In this document: piece by piece, positions 16,082-25,238 of the stretch
Position numbering within the stretch: the first letter of the stretch is position 1
Layout of the letters: each line of letters opens with the position of its first letter
NCBI GenBank assembly: GCA_046262735.1
Contig: JBHEMD010000216.1
Location: 3,477-67,476 of the forward strand
DNA from: AV17 sp046262735
GTDB lineage: Bacteria > Verrucomicrobiota > Verrucomicrobiia > Chthoniobacterales > UBA10450
Direction of reading: 5' to 3'
Length of the DNA: 64,000 nucleotides
Translations under genes and position numbers: made by a program
Notes under the pieces: generated by a model
Told to the model about the DNA's origin: nothing
Database searches by the model: none
What the model saw: only the letters and a program-made list of their open reading frames with translations

Positions 16082-18052
16082 CTAGGCAAAACGATCGCCG
16101 CCGATCCAGCGGCGGACGCGAAAGATATGGGCGGGCTGAACCTCGGGGTCGAGCTCGACGTAGTTGCGGCGCCCGTTCCAGGTGTAGCGCGCATCGCTCA
16201 ACAGATCGTGAACCTGGTAGGCGTCGCCTTCGATTGAGCCGAATTGTTCGATCGGAACATCGACAAAGGAATGTTGTTTGTGATGCGGGTCGAGGTTCAC
16301 CACCACTAGAATGATGTTGTCACGTGCCGGCGTCATTTTCCCATAGAACAGGATCGCTTCGTTGTCGGCATGGTAGAAATGCACGTTGTCGTAAAATTGG
16401 AGGGCCCGATTTTCCCTGCGGATCTGGTTCAACCGTGTAATCCATTCCTTGATGTTGCCGGGCGCGTTCCAGTCGCGCTCTTTGAATTGATATTTCTCGG
16501 AATCGAGATACTCCTCGCGCCCGGGCAGCGCCTCGTTCTCGCACAGTTCGTATCCGCTGTAGATGCCGTAAACGCTCGACATCGTGGCAGCGAGCGTGAC
16601 CCGAACCATGAATGCGGGCCGGCCGCCATCCTGGAGATAGAACGGCAGGATGTCCGGTGTATTTGGCCAGAGGTTGCCGCGAAAATACTCGCGCATCTCG
16701 GTTTGAGGCAGCTCGGTCAAGTATTCGGTCAGCTCGCTCTTGGAATTTCTCCAGGTAAAATAAGTGTAACTCTGAGTGAAGCCGGCTTTGGCCAGCGCCT
16801 TCATCATCTTGGGTTTAGTGAACGCCTCGGCGAGAAAGAGCACGTCCGGATAGCGGTCGCGCACCTCGGCAATGAGATATTCCCAAAAGGCAACCGGTTT
16901 GGTGTGCGGATTATCGACGCGAAAAATGCGCACGCCACGTTTCCCCCAAAACAGGATGATACTCACCATTTCCGCCCAAAGCTCCGGCCAGTTTTCGCAA
17001 CGAAAATTGAGCGGGTAAATGTCTTCGTATTTTCTCGGCGGATTTTCGGCGTATTTGATCGAGCCATCCGGGCGTTTGTAGAACCATTCGGGATGTTCGC
17101 GCACATAGGGGTGGTCGGGAGAACAATTGATCGCGAAATCGAGCGCGATTTCCATTCCGCGACGGCGCACTTGTTCCTGGAGCCAGTCGAAATCTTCGAA
17201 CGTGCCGAGGGAAGGCTCGACTGCTTTGTGTCCGCCGGCCTCGCTGCCGATGGCCCACGGCACGCCGGGGTCGCCCGGCTGGGCAACAATCGCGTTATTC
17301 CGGCCTTTGCGATTCGTATGCCCGATCGGATGGATCGGCGGAAAATAGATGACATCGAACCCCATGGCTTTGGCGTCGTCGATTCGCTGCAAACAGTCGC
17401 GGAAAGTCGACCCACGATCGCCGCGTCCTTCGGCCGAGCGCGGAAAAAACTCATACCACGCGCCGATTTGCGCCGCGGGGCGGTCGACAATGACGCGGGC
17501 GGGCGGCGCGTATTGAGTGGCAGCGGAGCGGTCGGGATAGCTCGCCATTAGCACATCGAGCTCGCCCGACTGCGCAATGGCGTTGACTTGCCCGCTCTCG
17601 CTCGTTCGCAACAGGTCCGAGAATTCGCGCAACCGTCTTGCATCCGCCGCCACCTTCGCGCGTTTGGCCGCGGCTCCGAGCAACGCGGCGCCTTCGAGTA
17701 TTTCGGCGGTGAGATTGGAAACGCCGGCTTCGAATTTCGCTGCGAACTCGCGCTGCCACGCGCGAAACGTGTCGGTCCAGGCCTCGACGGTGTATTCGTA
17801 GGTGGCGCTTTCGTAAAGTGTGCACACCCCGCGCCAGCGATCGTTATCAACGTGCGTCATGGGCGTTTCCTGCCAGCGCCGCTTGCCCAGGACACGCCAC
17901 CTCAAGACTGCGGCCACGACATCATGGCCATCCTTGAAAATGTCCGCTTCGACAACGAGGTCCTCCCCGACGATGCGTTTAACCGGGTAGCGCCCGCCGT
18001 CGATGAGCGGCTGCAAATTTTCAATCACGGCGGTGGGAAAGGCCCGGACCAT
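16082..18052 (-). CDS. glgE: Alpha-1,4-glucan:maltose-1-phosphate maltosyltransferase
   Basis: GH13_3 enzyme of about 656 residues that extends alpha-glucans with maltose from maltose-1-phosphate. An N-terminal beta domain is followed by the (beta/alpha)8 barrel: VIYFPPIHPIGHTNRKG, nucleophile Asp in RIFRVDNPHTKP, acid/base Glu in FLAEAFTKP, and the C-terminal domain. Usual partners (TreS, maltokinase, GlgB) are not in the window. ATG at 18052 is preferred over a TTG at 18067. An AAGATCGACA copy lies 57 bases upstream. Confidence 0.92.
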   Translation of the reverse strand: MVRAFPTAVIENLQPLIDGGRYPVKRIVGEDLVVEADIFKDGHDVVAAVLRWRVLGKRRWQETPMTHVDNDRWRGVCTLYESATYEYTVEAWTDTFRAWQREFAAKFEAGVSNLTAEILEGAALLGAAAKRAKVAADARRLREFSDLLRTSESGQVNAIAQSGELDVLMASYPDRSAATQYAPPARVIVDRPAAQIGAWYEFFPRSAEGRGDRGSTFRDCLQRIDDAKAMGFDVIYFPPIHPIGHTNRKGRNNAIVAQPGDPGVPWAIGSEAGGHKAVEPSLGTFEDFDWLQEQVRRRGMEIALDFAINCSPDHPYVREHPEWFYKRPDGSIKYAENPPRKYEDIYPLNFRCENWPELWAEMVSIILFWGKRGVRIFRVDNPHTKPVAFWEYLIAEVRDRYPDVLFLAEAFTKPKMMKALAKAGFTQSYTYFTWRNSKSELTEYLTELPQTEMREYFRGNLWPNTPDILPFYLQDGGRPAFMVRVTLAATMSSVYGIYSGYELCENEALPGREEYLDSEKYQFKERDWNAPGNIKEWITRLNQIRRENRALQFYDNVHFYHADNEAILFYGKMTPARDNIILVVVNLDPHHKQHSFVDVPIEQFGSIEGDAYQVHDLLSDARYTWNGRRNYVELDPEVQPAHIFRVRRWIGGDRFA

Positions 18053-18109
18053 GGGGCCTTCAATCAACTGAAATTAACCTGCCGCGAAAGAGGAAATCGC
18101 GCCTGCGCT

Positions 18110-18119
18110 AAGATCGACA
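18110..18119 (+). repeat. Intergenic copy of the AAGATCGACA word
   Basis: Exact copy in the short gap between the ArsR-like regulator (stop 18125) and glgE (start 18052), outside coding sequence. Confidence 0.8.
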
Positions 18120-18124
18120 ACCGC

Positions 18125-18766
18125 TTAGAGAGTGAAATAGAACGCGCACTCGTACAATCCCGAGCTGCGCGTTTCTTCGCGGCGGACAGGCGTGCTGAGG
18201 ACGGCCTCAAACATGTCCTGCTCGAGCCGGCCGACGATCGGATATTGCTCGAGCAGGTTTATAATCGGCGAGTGACACTCCAGAATCTGCGTCCCGCCCT
18301 GCTTCGGGTCGTTTACAACTTGCGCCATGTAACCTTCGTTATCACGCACTTTTGCCAGCCATTTTGAGCGCTCGAGCACGGTCGAACCCTTGACTTTGGC
18401 CTTCAGCTCGGCCGTTTTGCGGGCAAACACATTGTAAAGAAGTTTTTCCGCCGCGTTCGCGCCATAAATTTCCTGCGTCGATTTAAGCAACTCGAGAGTC
18501 AACCTGTTGCTGTCGGTCTGGAAAAGATCGTGCGTGCGCGACGTCAACCGATACACCATTTCGGGACGCCCCATTTTCTGCGGGCGCCGCCACGTATCGA
18601 GATAGCCATCACGCTGCAGAGTGAGGCAGTGTTGTTTGATACCCATGTAGCTCATCCCCATCTTGGAGACGAGCTCGTTGACCGACATTCCTTTGGAGCG
18701 TTTGAGTGAGTTGAGAATTTCCAGCCGCTGCGTGCGGCCGATCTCGGCGAGCAACCGTTGATTCAT
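18125..18766 (-). CDS. Winged-helix transcriptional regulator (ArsR/SufR-like)
   Basis: 213 residues. The N-terminal helix-turn-helix (RTQRLEILNSLKRSKGMSVNELVSKMGMSYMGIKQH) is of the ArsR/MarR winged type; the longer C-terminal part has a coiled, charged region and a single CH pair (ILECHSPI). Size and layout resemble SufR-like regulators, but the conserved Fe-S cysteines of SufR are not evident. It precedes glgE on the same strand by about 70 bases; regulation of glycogen genes is possible but not shown. Confidence 0.7.
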   Translation of the reverse strand: MNQRLLAEIGRTQRLEILNSLKRSKGMSVNELVSKMGMSYMGIKQHCLTLQRDGYLDTWRRPQKMGRPEMVYRLTSRTHDLFQTDSNRLTLELLKSTQEIYGANAAEKLLYNVFARKTAELKAKVKGSTVLERSKWLAKVRDNEGYMAQVVNDPKQGGTQILECHSPIINLLEQYPIVGRLEQDMFEAVLSTPVRREETRSSGLYECAFYFTL

Positions 18767-18873
18767 GTGGTGAGCGATGTCCAAGTTGCCGGATTGTATC
18801 GGTCTAAATTTGGGGAATGCAACCTTAATTCCGTGAATTGCTTATCCGCGAAAAAACCGGGATCGTTTCCAGC

Positions 18874-19788
18874 TCACCGAAAAGGAAGATCGACAATCTG
18901 CACCGAAACCGGGTTCGGCGCGTCTGCCGCGGCCGTGGCGGCGAGGCTCGTGCCGGGGGAATTAAAGCCTCGCTTTACATAACCAAGCGCGATGGTTTTG
19001 CCCAGCCGGGCATTGTCGCCGGCACTTGTGATCCAGCCCACTTCTTTTGCGCACTCGGCCCCACCGTACAACCGTACCCCCTGGGCAAGCGGAGCGCCGG
19101 CTGCCGCCACCAAGCCGCACAATCTCTTGTTCGTTTGTCCGGACATCTTCATGCGCGAAATGGTTTCCTGCCCGATGTAGCAGCCTTTGTCGTAATCGAT
19201 GCAACGCCCTTCCAAATTCGCTTCAATTGGAATGATCTCCGGCGTCAATTCGCGGCCCCAGTGGGGAATCCCCTGCTCCAGCCGGAAGATTTCCGAGCAG
19301 TCCGGACCACAAAAGCCAAACTGCTCGAACAGCTCCGCGACCATCCCTTCCCGATGGTCGCCTGCAACCCAGACGTCCCATCCCGGCCCACCGAAACGAT
19401 TAGCCGACGTAAGCCTGTACTCGCGGCCAAGTGAGGGGCGCTCCGGATCGAAGATGTGCAAGATCGACAATTCATCCGTGACGTCCTTTACCTCAACGTC
19501 GTCAGCAATGATGTAGCGTTCGAGGCGCTGCGGCAGCGATCCGCGCAATTCGGAATCGGCGTCGAGCAGGAACGAATCTGGCTCGGCAGTGAGAAAAAGG
19601 TGCGCATCCATTTTGCCTTTGGCGTTGAGGATGCACGCCTCGAGCGCCTCTGACTCGCTCGCCTTGCGCGCATCGTTTGTCAGCTGACCATTAAGAAAGC
19701 GAAGGCGGTCGCGTCCGCCGACACGCAGTTTGGCGCGCCTGGACAGATCGAAGAGCGCACCGTCCGCCGGACGACGCGACGCCGTCAT
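18874..19788 (-). CDS. ygfZ: Folate-binding protein YgfZ
   Basis: 304 residues with the GcvT-like fold and the diagnostic motif KGCYIGQE. YgfZ is a tetrahydrofolate-dependent helper in iron-sulfur cluster assembly or repair. The start overlaps the stop of the upstream dehydrogenase gene (ATGA). The two C-terminal AAGATCGACA copies in it (18886, 19460) are read in different frames (VDL and SIL). Confidence 0.9.
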   Translation of the reverse strand: MTASRRPADGALFDLSRRAKLRVGGRDRLRFLNGQLTNDARKASESEALEACILNAKGKMDAHLFLTAEPDSFLLDADSELRGSLPQRLERYIIADDVEVKDVTDELSILHIFDPERPSLGREYRLTSANRFGGPGWDVWVAGDHREGMVAELFEQFGFCGPDCSEIFRLEQGIPHWGRELTPEIIPIEANLEGRCIDYDKGCYIGQETISRMKMSGQTNKRLCGLVAAAGAPLAQGVRLYGGAECAKEVGWITSAGDNARLGKTIALGYVKRGFNSPGTSLAATAAADAPNPVSVQIVDLPFR

Positions 19789-21020
19789 CGTGGCTGCGCT
19801 TCGCCGGACTTTTCGCCACTAATCTGCCGGCGCCACCATCGGCCAAATAGGTTTGCCTCTAATTCTGCCTGCTCTTTTTCCTCCGGCTGCGCCGGTGCGG
19901 GTGCGGCTGGTTCTTCGGCCGCAAACGTTGCATTCTCCGGCGCTGGCTGTGGCTCTTCGTCGGCGGCAGAAATCTCCTCCGTTTTTGGAGCTATGACACT
20001 GACCGTTTCGGATGTTTCCTGAGCCGCCATTTCCGGCGTCAGCGGAACGAACGTGTCGGGTTCCTGCGCTTGCGCCGGTTCGGTCGCGAATTGCTGTGGA
20101 AACGGAACGAACGGCACCTGCCCGGGAAACAACTGTGGCGTTGCCGCCTCCTGAGCCGCGGGCGTTTGCAGTTGCGCCAGGTACCGGCGCGCCACGGCTG
20201 AATAATCTTCCTCTTCGTGGCCGTGCTGCATTTGCTCCAGGAGCCGGTCGCGCGTGGCGGCGGTAATCGCCAGTTCAAGGTGATGGGTGAGCCCGAGGCG
20301 GATGGCGATCTGAATATCCTTGAGCATGTGTTTGATGGAAAAGTGCGGCTCAAAATCGCGCGCGATCATCTTCGGCAATTTCATCTCCAGACATTTCGAG
20401 TTGCTGGCGTTGCCGCGCATTGCTTCGACGAACTTCTCGAGCGGAAGGCCGACCGTTTGGATCAAAGCCAGCGCCTCGGCTGCGGCCTGCACGCTGGCAG
20501 CAGTGACAATGTTCGTGGCAACCTTAACGGCCGTGGCCTGACCAATCTCGCCGATCATGATAATTTCCTTGCTGCTCGCTTCCAGAATTGGGCGGCCCTC
20601 CTTTAACGCGACTTCGTCTCCTCCGATATAGTAGACAATCTCGCCTTTTTCGGCAGCGAGTTTGCTGCCTGTGAACGGCGCCTCGAGAAAGCGCCCGCCC
20701 CGACGCTCGACCAGTTCCGCGGCCTGGTGCATCGATTGCGGCGAAACCGTGGGATGCGCAAAGACGATATGACGCGGCGCCAACGCCGGTGTCAGATGCT
20801 CGGTCACTTGGAGCAGCGCCTCATCGTCAGCCACGAAAATTTGCAGGTAATCGCACATCTCGGCGAGCTCGGCCGGCGAACCGACGAAGTTCGGCACCGG
20901 CCTGGGCGTTCGGTTCCACACAAAAACGTGAAATCCCTTTTTACGCAGGTTTTCCGCCACTCGGCTGCCGATAATGCCGAGGCCGATCACGCCAACGTTT
21001 TTTCGAATCTTCCGGGCCAT
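19785..21020 (-). CDS. Beta-hydroxyacid dehydrogenase with long disordered tail
   Basis: 411 residues. Residues 1-290 form an NAD(P)-binding dehydrogenase of the 3-hydroxyisobutyrate/6-phosphogluconate group: VGVIGLGIIGSRVAENL, EAPFTGSK, and the catalytic lysine segment GQATAVKVATNIV. Residues about 300-411 are rich in Pro, Ala, Glu and Gln, without a recognised domain, ending in a Trp/Arg patch (FGRWWRRQ). The tail is unusual for the family. ATG at 21020 gives the normal start just before the Rossmann fold. Coupled to ygfZ by an ATGA overlap. Confidence 0.82.
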   Translation of the reverse strand: MARKIRKNVGVIGLGIIGSRVAENLRKKGFHVFVWNRTPRPVPNFVGSPAELAEMCDYLQIFVADDEALLQVTEHLTPALAPRHIVFAHPTVSPQSMHQAAELVERRGGRFLEAPFTGSKLAAEKGEIVYYIGGDEVALKEGRPILEASSKEIIMIGEIGQATAVKVATNIVTAASVQAAAEALALIQTVGLPLEKFVEAMRGNASNSKCLEMKLPKMIARDFEPHFSIKHMLKDIQIAIRLGLTHHLELAITAATRDRLLEQMQHGHEEEDYSAVARRYLAQLQTPAAQEAATPQLFPGQVPFVPFPQQFATEPAQAQEPDTFVPLTPEMAAQETSETVSVIAPKTEEISAADEEPQPAPENATFAAEEPAAPAPAQPEEKEQAELEANLFGRWWRRQISGEKSGEAQPR

Positions 21021-21114
21021 ATTGCTGCCCTGGCTGGGACCAGTGGTTCCGTCAAACTGAAGGCAATCCAGCCCGACAGGCAATGCCGAAGTTCATCCGG
21101 TTGATCGCGTCGAG

Positions 21115-22101
21115 CTAAAAGCGGACAAATTCTACCTGCTCAAGAAGCCGGGCAGGCAGATAGGAAACAGCAATCCGCCGTTTCTGGTTTTCGAGGCTGC
21201 ACGCGATTTCCGGTTGCACTTCGTCGGTGCCCATTTGGCGCGCCGGTTTGAAATCGGTCACCTCGACAATGTGAAACCCAAGCTGCGTCCGAACCGGTGG
21301 ACTGATTTGCCCGACCTGCAATTTGCGCACCGCGGCAAAGAAATCTGCCGGCATCCGCGACTCCGTGAAAAATCCCAGGTCCCCGCCGCGGGCTTTTGTT
21401 GCCTCGTCTTCGGATTCGAGCGCAACGAGCTCGAAAAAATCTTCACCCCCGGCGAGTCGCTTTGAGAGCGCTTCAATTTTGGCGCTCTTTTGCTCGACGA
21501 TTTCACGTGGAGTTTCCGGCGGCGCCGCGAGAAACAAATGGCTGGCGCGAAACCGCTCGGGCTGAACAAACGCCTCCGGATGCATCGCGTAAAAGGCGCG
21601 GCATTCATCGGGCATTATCTGAAGTTCCGGCCCAATCTGCTGCCGAACCCACCGACCTGCGCGCAGATCGTCGGAAATTGTCCGGCGCAACGAACGCTCG
21701 GCGAACCCGCTTTTTCCCAGCGCCTTGCTCCACTCTTTTGCGTCCCCGAATTGGCGCCTGAGCAAGTCCACTTCGCGATCTACTTCATCCGGCCCGATCT
21801 TTTCCTGCCTTCCCAAAGCTCGGGCCACACTGGTCGCAATCAGCCAGCGCAAAATCTGGGCCCCACTTTGTCCAACATGTCGATCTTGCGGTTCACCCGC
21901 CGCCTCGGCTTTTTCAGCAATCATGCGGTCCACATCAACCTGGTAGATCCCCTGACCGTGTACGAGCGCCAGCAAACGGCCGCGGCCAAACAACCGCCCA
22001 ATCGTGTCGCGACCGACCGGCAAGTGCAGTATCCACTGACCGGCGGCGATCCCGGCAATACAAATGACGACCACAGTCAAGACCGCCAACCCCCCCTTCA
22101 T
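21115..22101 (-). CDS. Membrane-anchored PpiC-type peptidyl-prolyl isomerase
   Basis: 328 residues: one N-terminal membrane helix (MKGGLAVLTVVVICIAGIAAG), a SurA-like N-terminal helical region, and a parvulin domain in the second half (RASHLFLAAPPE, GGDLGFFTESRMPADFFAAV, TQLGFHIVEVTDFKPA). It probably helps fold outer-membrane proteins in the periplasm. The ATG at 22101 overlaps the stop of the upstream M28 gene (ATGA), which decides the start although the frame stays open further upstream. Confidence 0.85.
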   Translation of the reverse strand: MKGGLAVLTVVVICIAGIAAGQWILHLPVGRDTIGRLFGRGRLLALVHGQGIYQVDVDRMIAEKAEAAGEPQDRHVGQSGAQILRWLIATSVARALGRQEKIGPDEVDREVDLLRRQFGDAKEWSKALGKSGFAERSLRRTISDDLRAGRWVRQQIGPELQIMPDECRAFYAMHPEAFVQPERFRASHLFLAAPPETPREIVEQKSAKIEALSKRLAGGEDFFELVALESEDEATKARGGDLGFFTESRMPADFFAAVRKLQVGQISPPVRTQLGFHIVEVTDFKPARQMGTDEVQPEIACSLENQKRRIAVSYLPARLLEQVEFVRF

Positions 22102-23009
22102 TTGAGTGCGAATTGCGACAGATAGTAAGCCGCCACCGACCCCACTACGTGGAGACTTTCGGCGCTTAACTTGTCCATCGTGTCGTCCGCCGTGTGCCAC
22201 CAGGCGAAATCAAAATCGATGATGTCGATCGTTGGAATACCGATGCGATTGAGCGGTGTGTGATCGTCGGTGATCGAGCCGTCGTAATAGGCGAAGTAAT
22301 TGCGCAGCTTGAGCGCCTCGGCTGCCGCAAAAAGATCGTGCGCCATCTGCGGCGGGGAATCGAGCGGCAGCGTGACGTTCAGGGAGCGGTCGCCCACCAT
22401 GTCGAACAAGATCCCGCCGCGGAATTGCTTCGCACTGCCGGAGAGTTGTTTTGCGAAATATCGGCTGCCGTAAAGACCGTCCGTCTCGGAAAAGTTTTCG
22501 TAGGCTTCTTCACCATCAAAGAAAACAAGCGCGACGCGCGCGGCCAACGTCGGGTGACGAGCAAGCACTGCCGCCATTTCCAGGAGAACGCCGGTGCTTG
22601 AGCCGCCGTCGTTCGCGCCGACAAATTGGAGGTTCTCGAAAAATTTCGTGTCGTAATGGGAGCAAAGCAGAAACACCGGTAACACGCGCGCTTGCGCCGG
22701 AAAACGCGCGACCAGATTCACAAAGGCGACTTCGCCGCGCGGCGTGTGCTGCGTGAATGGCTGCCGCTCAACCTGCCAGCCAGCGAGGCGCAGTTGATTG
22801 TCGATGTAAGCCCGGGATTTTTCGATCGCTTCAGACCCCGGCGGCCGGGGGCCGAACGCGACCAGATGCCGGACGTGAGCCAGCGCTCTTTCGCCGGAAA
22901 ATTCCTCCGAAAGTTTTTGCTTTGAATCAGCTGCCGATCCGCCGCGCGAGCAGGACACGAGAAGCAAAACAAGGAGTAATGGAGTAACGAAGTCGTGAAG
23001 TAATCTCAC
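22098..23009 (-). CDS. M28-family lipoprotein, glutaminyl-cyclase/peptidase-like
   Basis: 303 residues with a lipoprotein signal (LLLVLLLVSC, lipobox LVSC). Zinc-ligand segments are present in order: CSHYDTK, GANDGGSS, FFDGEEAY, DHTPLN and WHTADDT. The TDGLYGSRYFA segment after the Glu resembles glutaminyl-peptide cyclotransferases, so pyroglutamate formation on exported proteins is as likely as aminopeptidase activity. GTG start. It lies 45 bases behind parB on the same strand. Confidence 0.82.
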   Translation of the reverse strand: MRLLHDFVTPLLLVLLLVSCSRGGSAADSKQKLSEEFSGERALAHVRHLVAFGPRPPGSEAIEKSRAYIDNQLRLAGWQVERQPFTQHTPRGEVAFVNLVARFPAQARVLPVFLLCSHYDTKFFENLQFVGANDGGSSTGVLLEMAAVLARHPTLAARVALVFFDGEEAYENFSETDGLYGSRYFAKQLSGSAKQFRGGILFDMVGDRSLNVTLPLDSPPQMAHDLFAAAEALKLRNYFAYYDGSITDDHTPLNRIGIPTIDIIDFDFAWWHTADDTMDKLSAESLHVVGSVAAYYLSQFALK

Positions 23010-23053
23010 CTGAAAACATCAGCCCATCACTCGATTACTCCGGTATTTCCGGA

Positions 23054-23947
23054 TCACTCCGCCGATGGAAGTCCCAGCATGGTCATGATCCGCTGGAGGT
23101 CGGCATCGCCGTAGTATTCGATCTCGATCCGGCCGCGTTTCTCCCCGTGATGCAGCGCCACATGCGTGCCGAGACGTTGTTGCAGGCGGTTCTGTAAATC
23201 CTGGATGCTTGCGGGGGTGGAGGTCGTGTCCGCCTGTCGGGATTTGCGCCGTGAGCGGCCGATCCCGAGTTGTCGCGCGACGAGCCGTTCGGTCGTGCGC
23301 ACGCTGGCGTTGCGCCGCAGAATCATCTCGGCCACGAGCAACTGGTCCTCGGCGGCCTTCAACGCGAGCAGAACTTTGGCATGCCCGACCGAGAGTAAAC
23401 TTTGGCCGACCCAGGTTTGCACCTGCGGATGCAAATCGAGCAGCCGCATCGCGTTCGCTACCGCCGCGCGGCTACGACCGACCTTTAATGCGATATCTTC
23501 CTGACGCAGCCCAAATTCCTCTGCGAGCCGCGCATAGCCCTGCGCTTCCTCGATCGGATTGAGATCGCTGCGCTGTAAATTTTCAATCAACGACAGTTCG
23601 AGCACTTCCAAGTCGTTCGCGCTGCGGATAATCGCCGGTACTTCCGTCAGTCCCACTTCCTGCGCCGCGCGCCAGCGCCGCTCGCCTGCGATCAGCTCGC
23701 ACCGTCCACCGACCTGCCGCACAATCAGCGGCTGAATGATCCCGTGTTGCCGGATCGACTCGACCAATTCCTGCAACGGCTCGGGCGCGAAATTCTTCCG
23801 CGGCTGCAGCCCGCTCGGCACAATACTATCGAGACTGATCTGGTGAATTTTGTCTTTGGGCGCAACATCGCCATCTTCGTGCCGCGCCAGCGGCGGCCGC
23901 GCACTGATGAGCGCGCTCAGCCCCTTGCCCAAACCGGTCTTCGCCAT
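23054..23947 (-). CDS. parB: Chromosome partitioning protein ParB
   Basis: 297 residues: the N-terminal ParA-interacting start (MAKTGLGKGLSALI), the CTP-binding ParB/Srx domain with GERRWRA, the central helix-turn-helix DNA-binding domain (LRQEDIALKVGRSRAAVANAMRLL) and a C-terminal dimerisation segment. It binds parS, clamps on DNA and recruits SMC/ParA. Unusually, parA is not adjacent: the upstream neighbour is divergent mqnD and downstream is the M28 gene. I find no parS-like TGTTTCACGTGAAACA site in the window. Confidence 0.93.
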   Translation of the reverse strand: MAKTGLGKGLSALISARPPLARHEDGDVAPKDKIHQISLDSIVPSGLQPRKNFAPEPLQELVESIRQHGIIQPLIVRQVGGRCELIAGERRWRAAQEVGLTEVPAIIRSANDLEVLELSLIENLQRSDLNPIEEAQGYARLAEEFGLRQEDIALKVGRSRAAVANAMRLLDLHPQVQTWVGQSLLSVGHAKVLLALKAAEDQLLVAEMILRRNASVRTTERLVARQLGIGRSRRKSRQADTTSTPASIQDLQNRLQQRLGTHVALHHGEKRGRIEIEYYGDADLQRIMTMLGLPSAE

Positions 23948-24045
23948 GTGGCTGAGGCTATCGGAACAGTGCGCATAAGGCAAACGACAAGCAGCGACCG
24001 CTCTGTTTGTTGCGCCGGTTTGCCGCGACAGATAGCATCACGAAC

Positions 24046-24900
24046 GTGGCAACGCCTTCACAGGTCTTCACACTCGGCCATTCGCCGGACCCCGATGACG
24101 CGTTCATGTTTTATGCAATGGCGCAAAACAGGATCGATTTGCGCGGCTACCGCTTCGAACATTGGCTCGAAGATATTCAGACGCTGAACGAGCGGGCATT
24201 GCGCGGCGAGCTGCACATTTCGGCGATCTCCATTCACGCTTACGCTTACGTCGCCGACAAATATGCCCTGCTGCCGTGCGGCGCGAGCATGGGCGATGGC
24301 TATGGCCCGATTGTCATCGGGAAAATCTTAACTCAGAAATCCGAAATCAGAAACACGCTGCGCGATTGCGTCATTGCGGTCCCCGGCAAAATGACGAGTG
24401 CCTATCTGGCGCTGCAGCTTTATCTCGGGGAGTTCGAACATGTCGTGGTGCCGTTCGACCGGATCTTGGAGGCGCTGAGCAATGGCAAAGCCGATGCCGG
24501 TTTACTCATTCATGAAGGTCAACTCACCTACGCCAGTGCCGGTTTTCAAAAGATTGTCGATCTTGGCGAGTGGTGGAAAGGCCGGACCGGATTGCCATTG
24601 CCTCTCGGCGGCAATGTTCTGCGCAAAGACATCCCGGCGCGCCTGCAGCGTGATCTCGCGGAGATCATTCGCGAGAGCATCGAGTATGGTTTATCGCATC
24701 GCGCTGAAGCGGTGAAACACTCGATGGCCTACGCGCGCGATCTGAGCACTAGCCTGGCCGACAAGTTCATCGGCATGTACGTGAACGACTACACGCGCGA
24801 CTATGGTGAGCGCGGACGCGCGGCTGTGCGCAAATTCCTCGGTGAAGCTCACCGAAGCGGATACATCGACGCGCCCGTGGGCGTCGAGTTTGTCGAGTAA
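24046..24900 (+). CDS. mqnD: 1,4-dihydroxy-6-naphthoate synthase
   Basis: 284 residues with the characteristic start FTLGHSPDPDDAFMFYA and GKMTSAYLAL, a periplasmic-binding-protein-like fold. MqnD converts cyclic de-hypoxanthine futalosine to dihydroxynaphthoate in the futalosine menaquinone pathway. GTG at 24046 is the most fitting start; an upstream TTG at 24007 would add an unrelated peptide. Other mqn genes are not in the window. Confidence 0.9.
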   Translation: MATPSQVFTLGHSPDPDDAFMFYAMAQNRIDLRGYRFEHWLEDIQTLNERALRGELHISAISIHAYAYVADKYALLPCGASMGDGYGPIVIGKILTQKSEIRNTLRDCVIAVPGKMTSAYLALQLYLGEFEHVVVPFDRILEALSNGKADAGLLIHEGQLTYASAGFQKIVDLGEWWKGRTGLPLPLGGNVLRKDIPARLQRDLAEIIRESIEYGLSHRAEAVKHSMAYARDLSTSLADKFIGMYVNDYTRDYGERGRAAVRKFLGEAHRSGYIDAPVGVEFVE

Positions 24901-24961
24901 CGAAGCCTTTGCCTGCGAAAAATCCCACCGGAAAAGCGGCGGAACACCCTCCAAAAGCCTG

Positions 24962-25138
24962 CTATTTCTTGGGCTTTTGCGTTTTGTCCGCCTGTTTCAT
25001 GACGAACGATTTCACGCGCTCGAATTCCTTCTGGAAGCCATTGGCAAAGTCGTGCGTTCCATACTCGAAAAGCACAACGAAGCTGAACGTGAAAAAAAGG
25101 AACAAAATGAACCAGAAAAGGCCGCGCAGAAGTGCCAT
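24962..25138 (-). CDS. 58-residue single-pass membrane protein
   Basis: ATG at 25136-25138, TAG at 24962-24964. The peptide has one strongly hydrophobic, Phe-rich helix (LLRGLFWFILFLFFTFSFVVLFEYG) followed by a charged amphipathic tail ending in lysines. The composition is typical of real small membrane proteins and the opposite strand gives only a basic, unlikely peptide. It is convergent with mqnD and divergent from the DegT gene. No family recognised. Confidence 0.6.
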   Translation of the reverse strand: MALLRGLFWFILFLFFTFSFVVLFEYGTHDFANGFQKEFERVKSFVMKQADKTQKPKK

Positions 25139-25238
25139 GGGTGGATGCTAACTTGGTGGTGCTATTGGGTCAACGCTGCATATCGCGCGCCAACTTCGCG
25201 TTGAACCTGGGAGTTTGAACTGCCATGCTTCTGCGGCC

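Noticed and set aside
24909..25151. Plus-strand 80-codon frame behind mqnD
   Set aside because: Basic, low-similarity peptide; the opposite strand gives a much more convincing small membrane protein.
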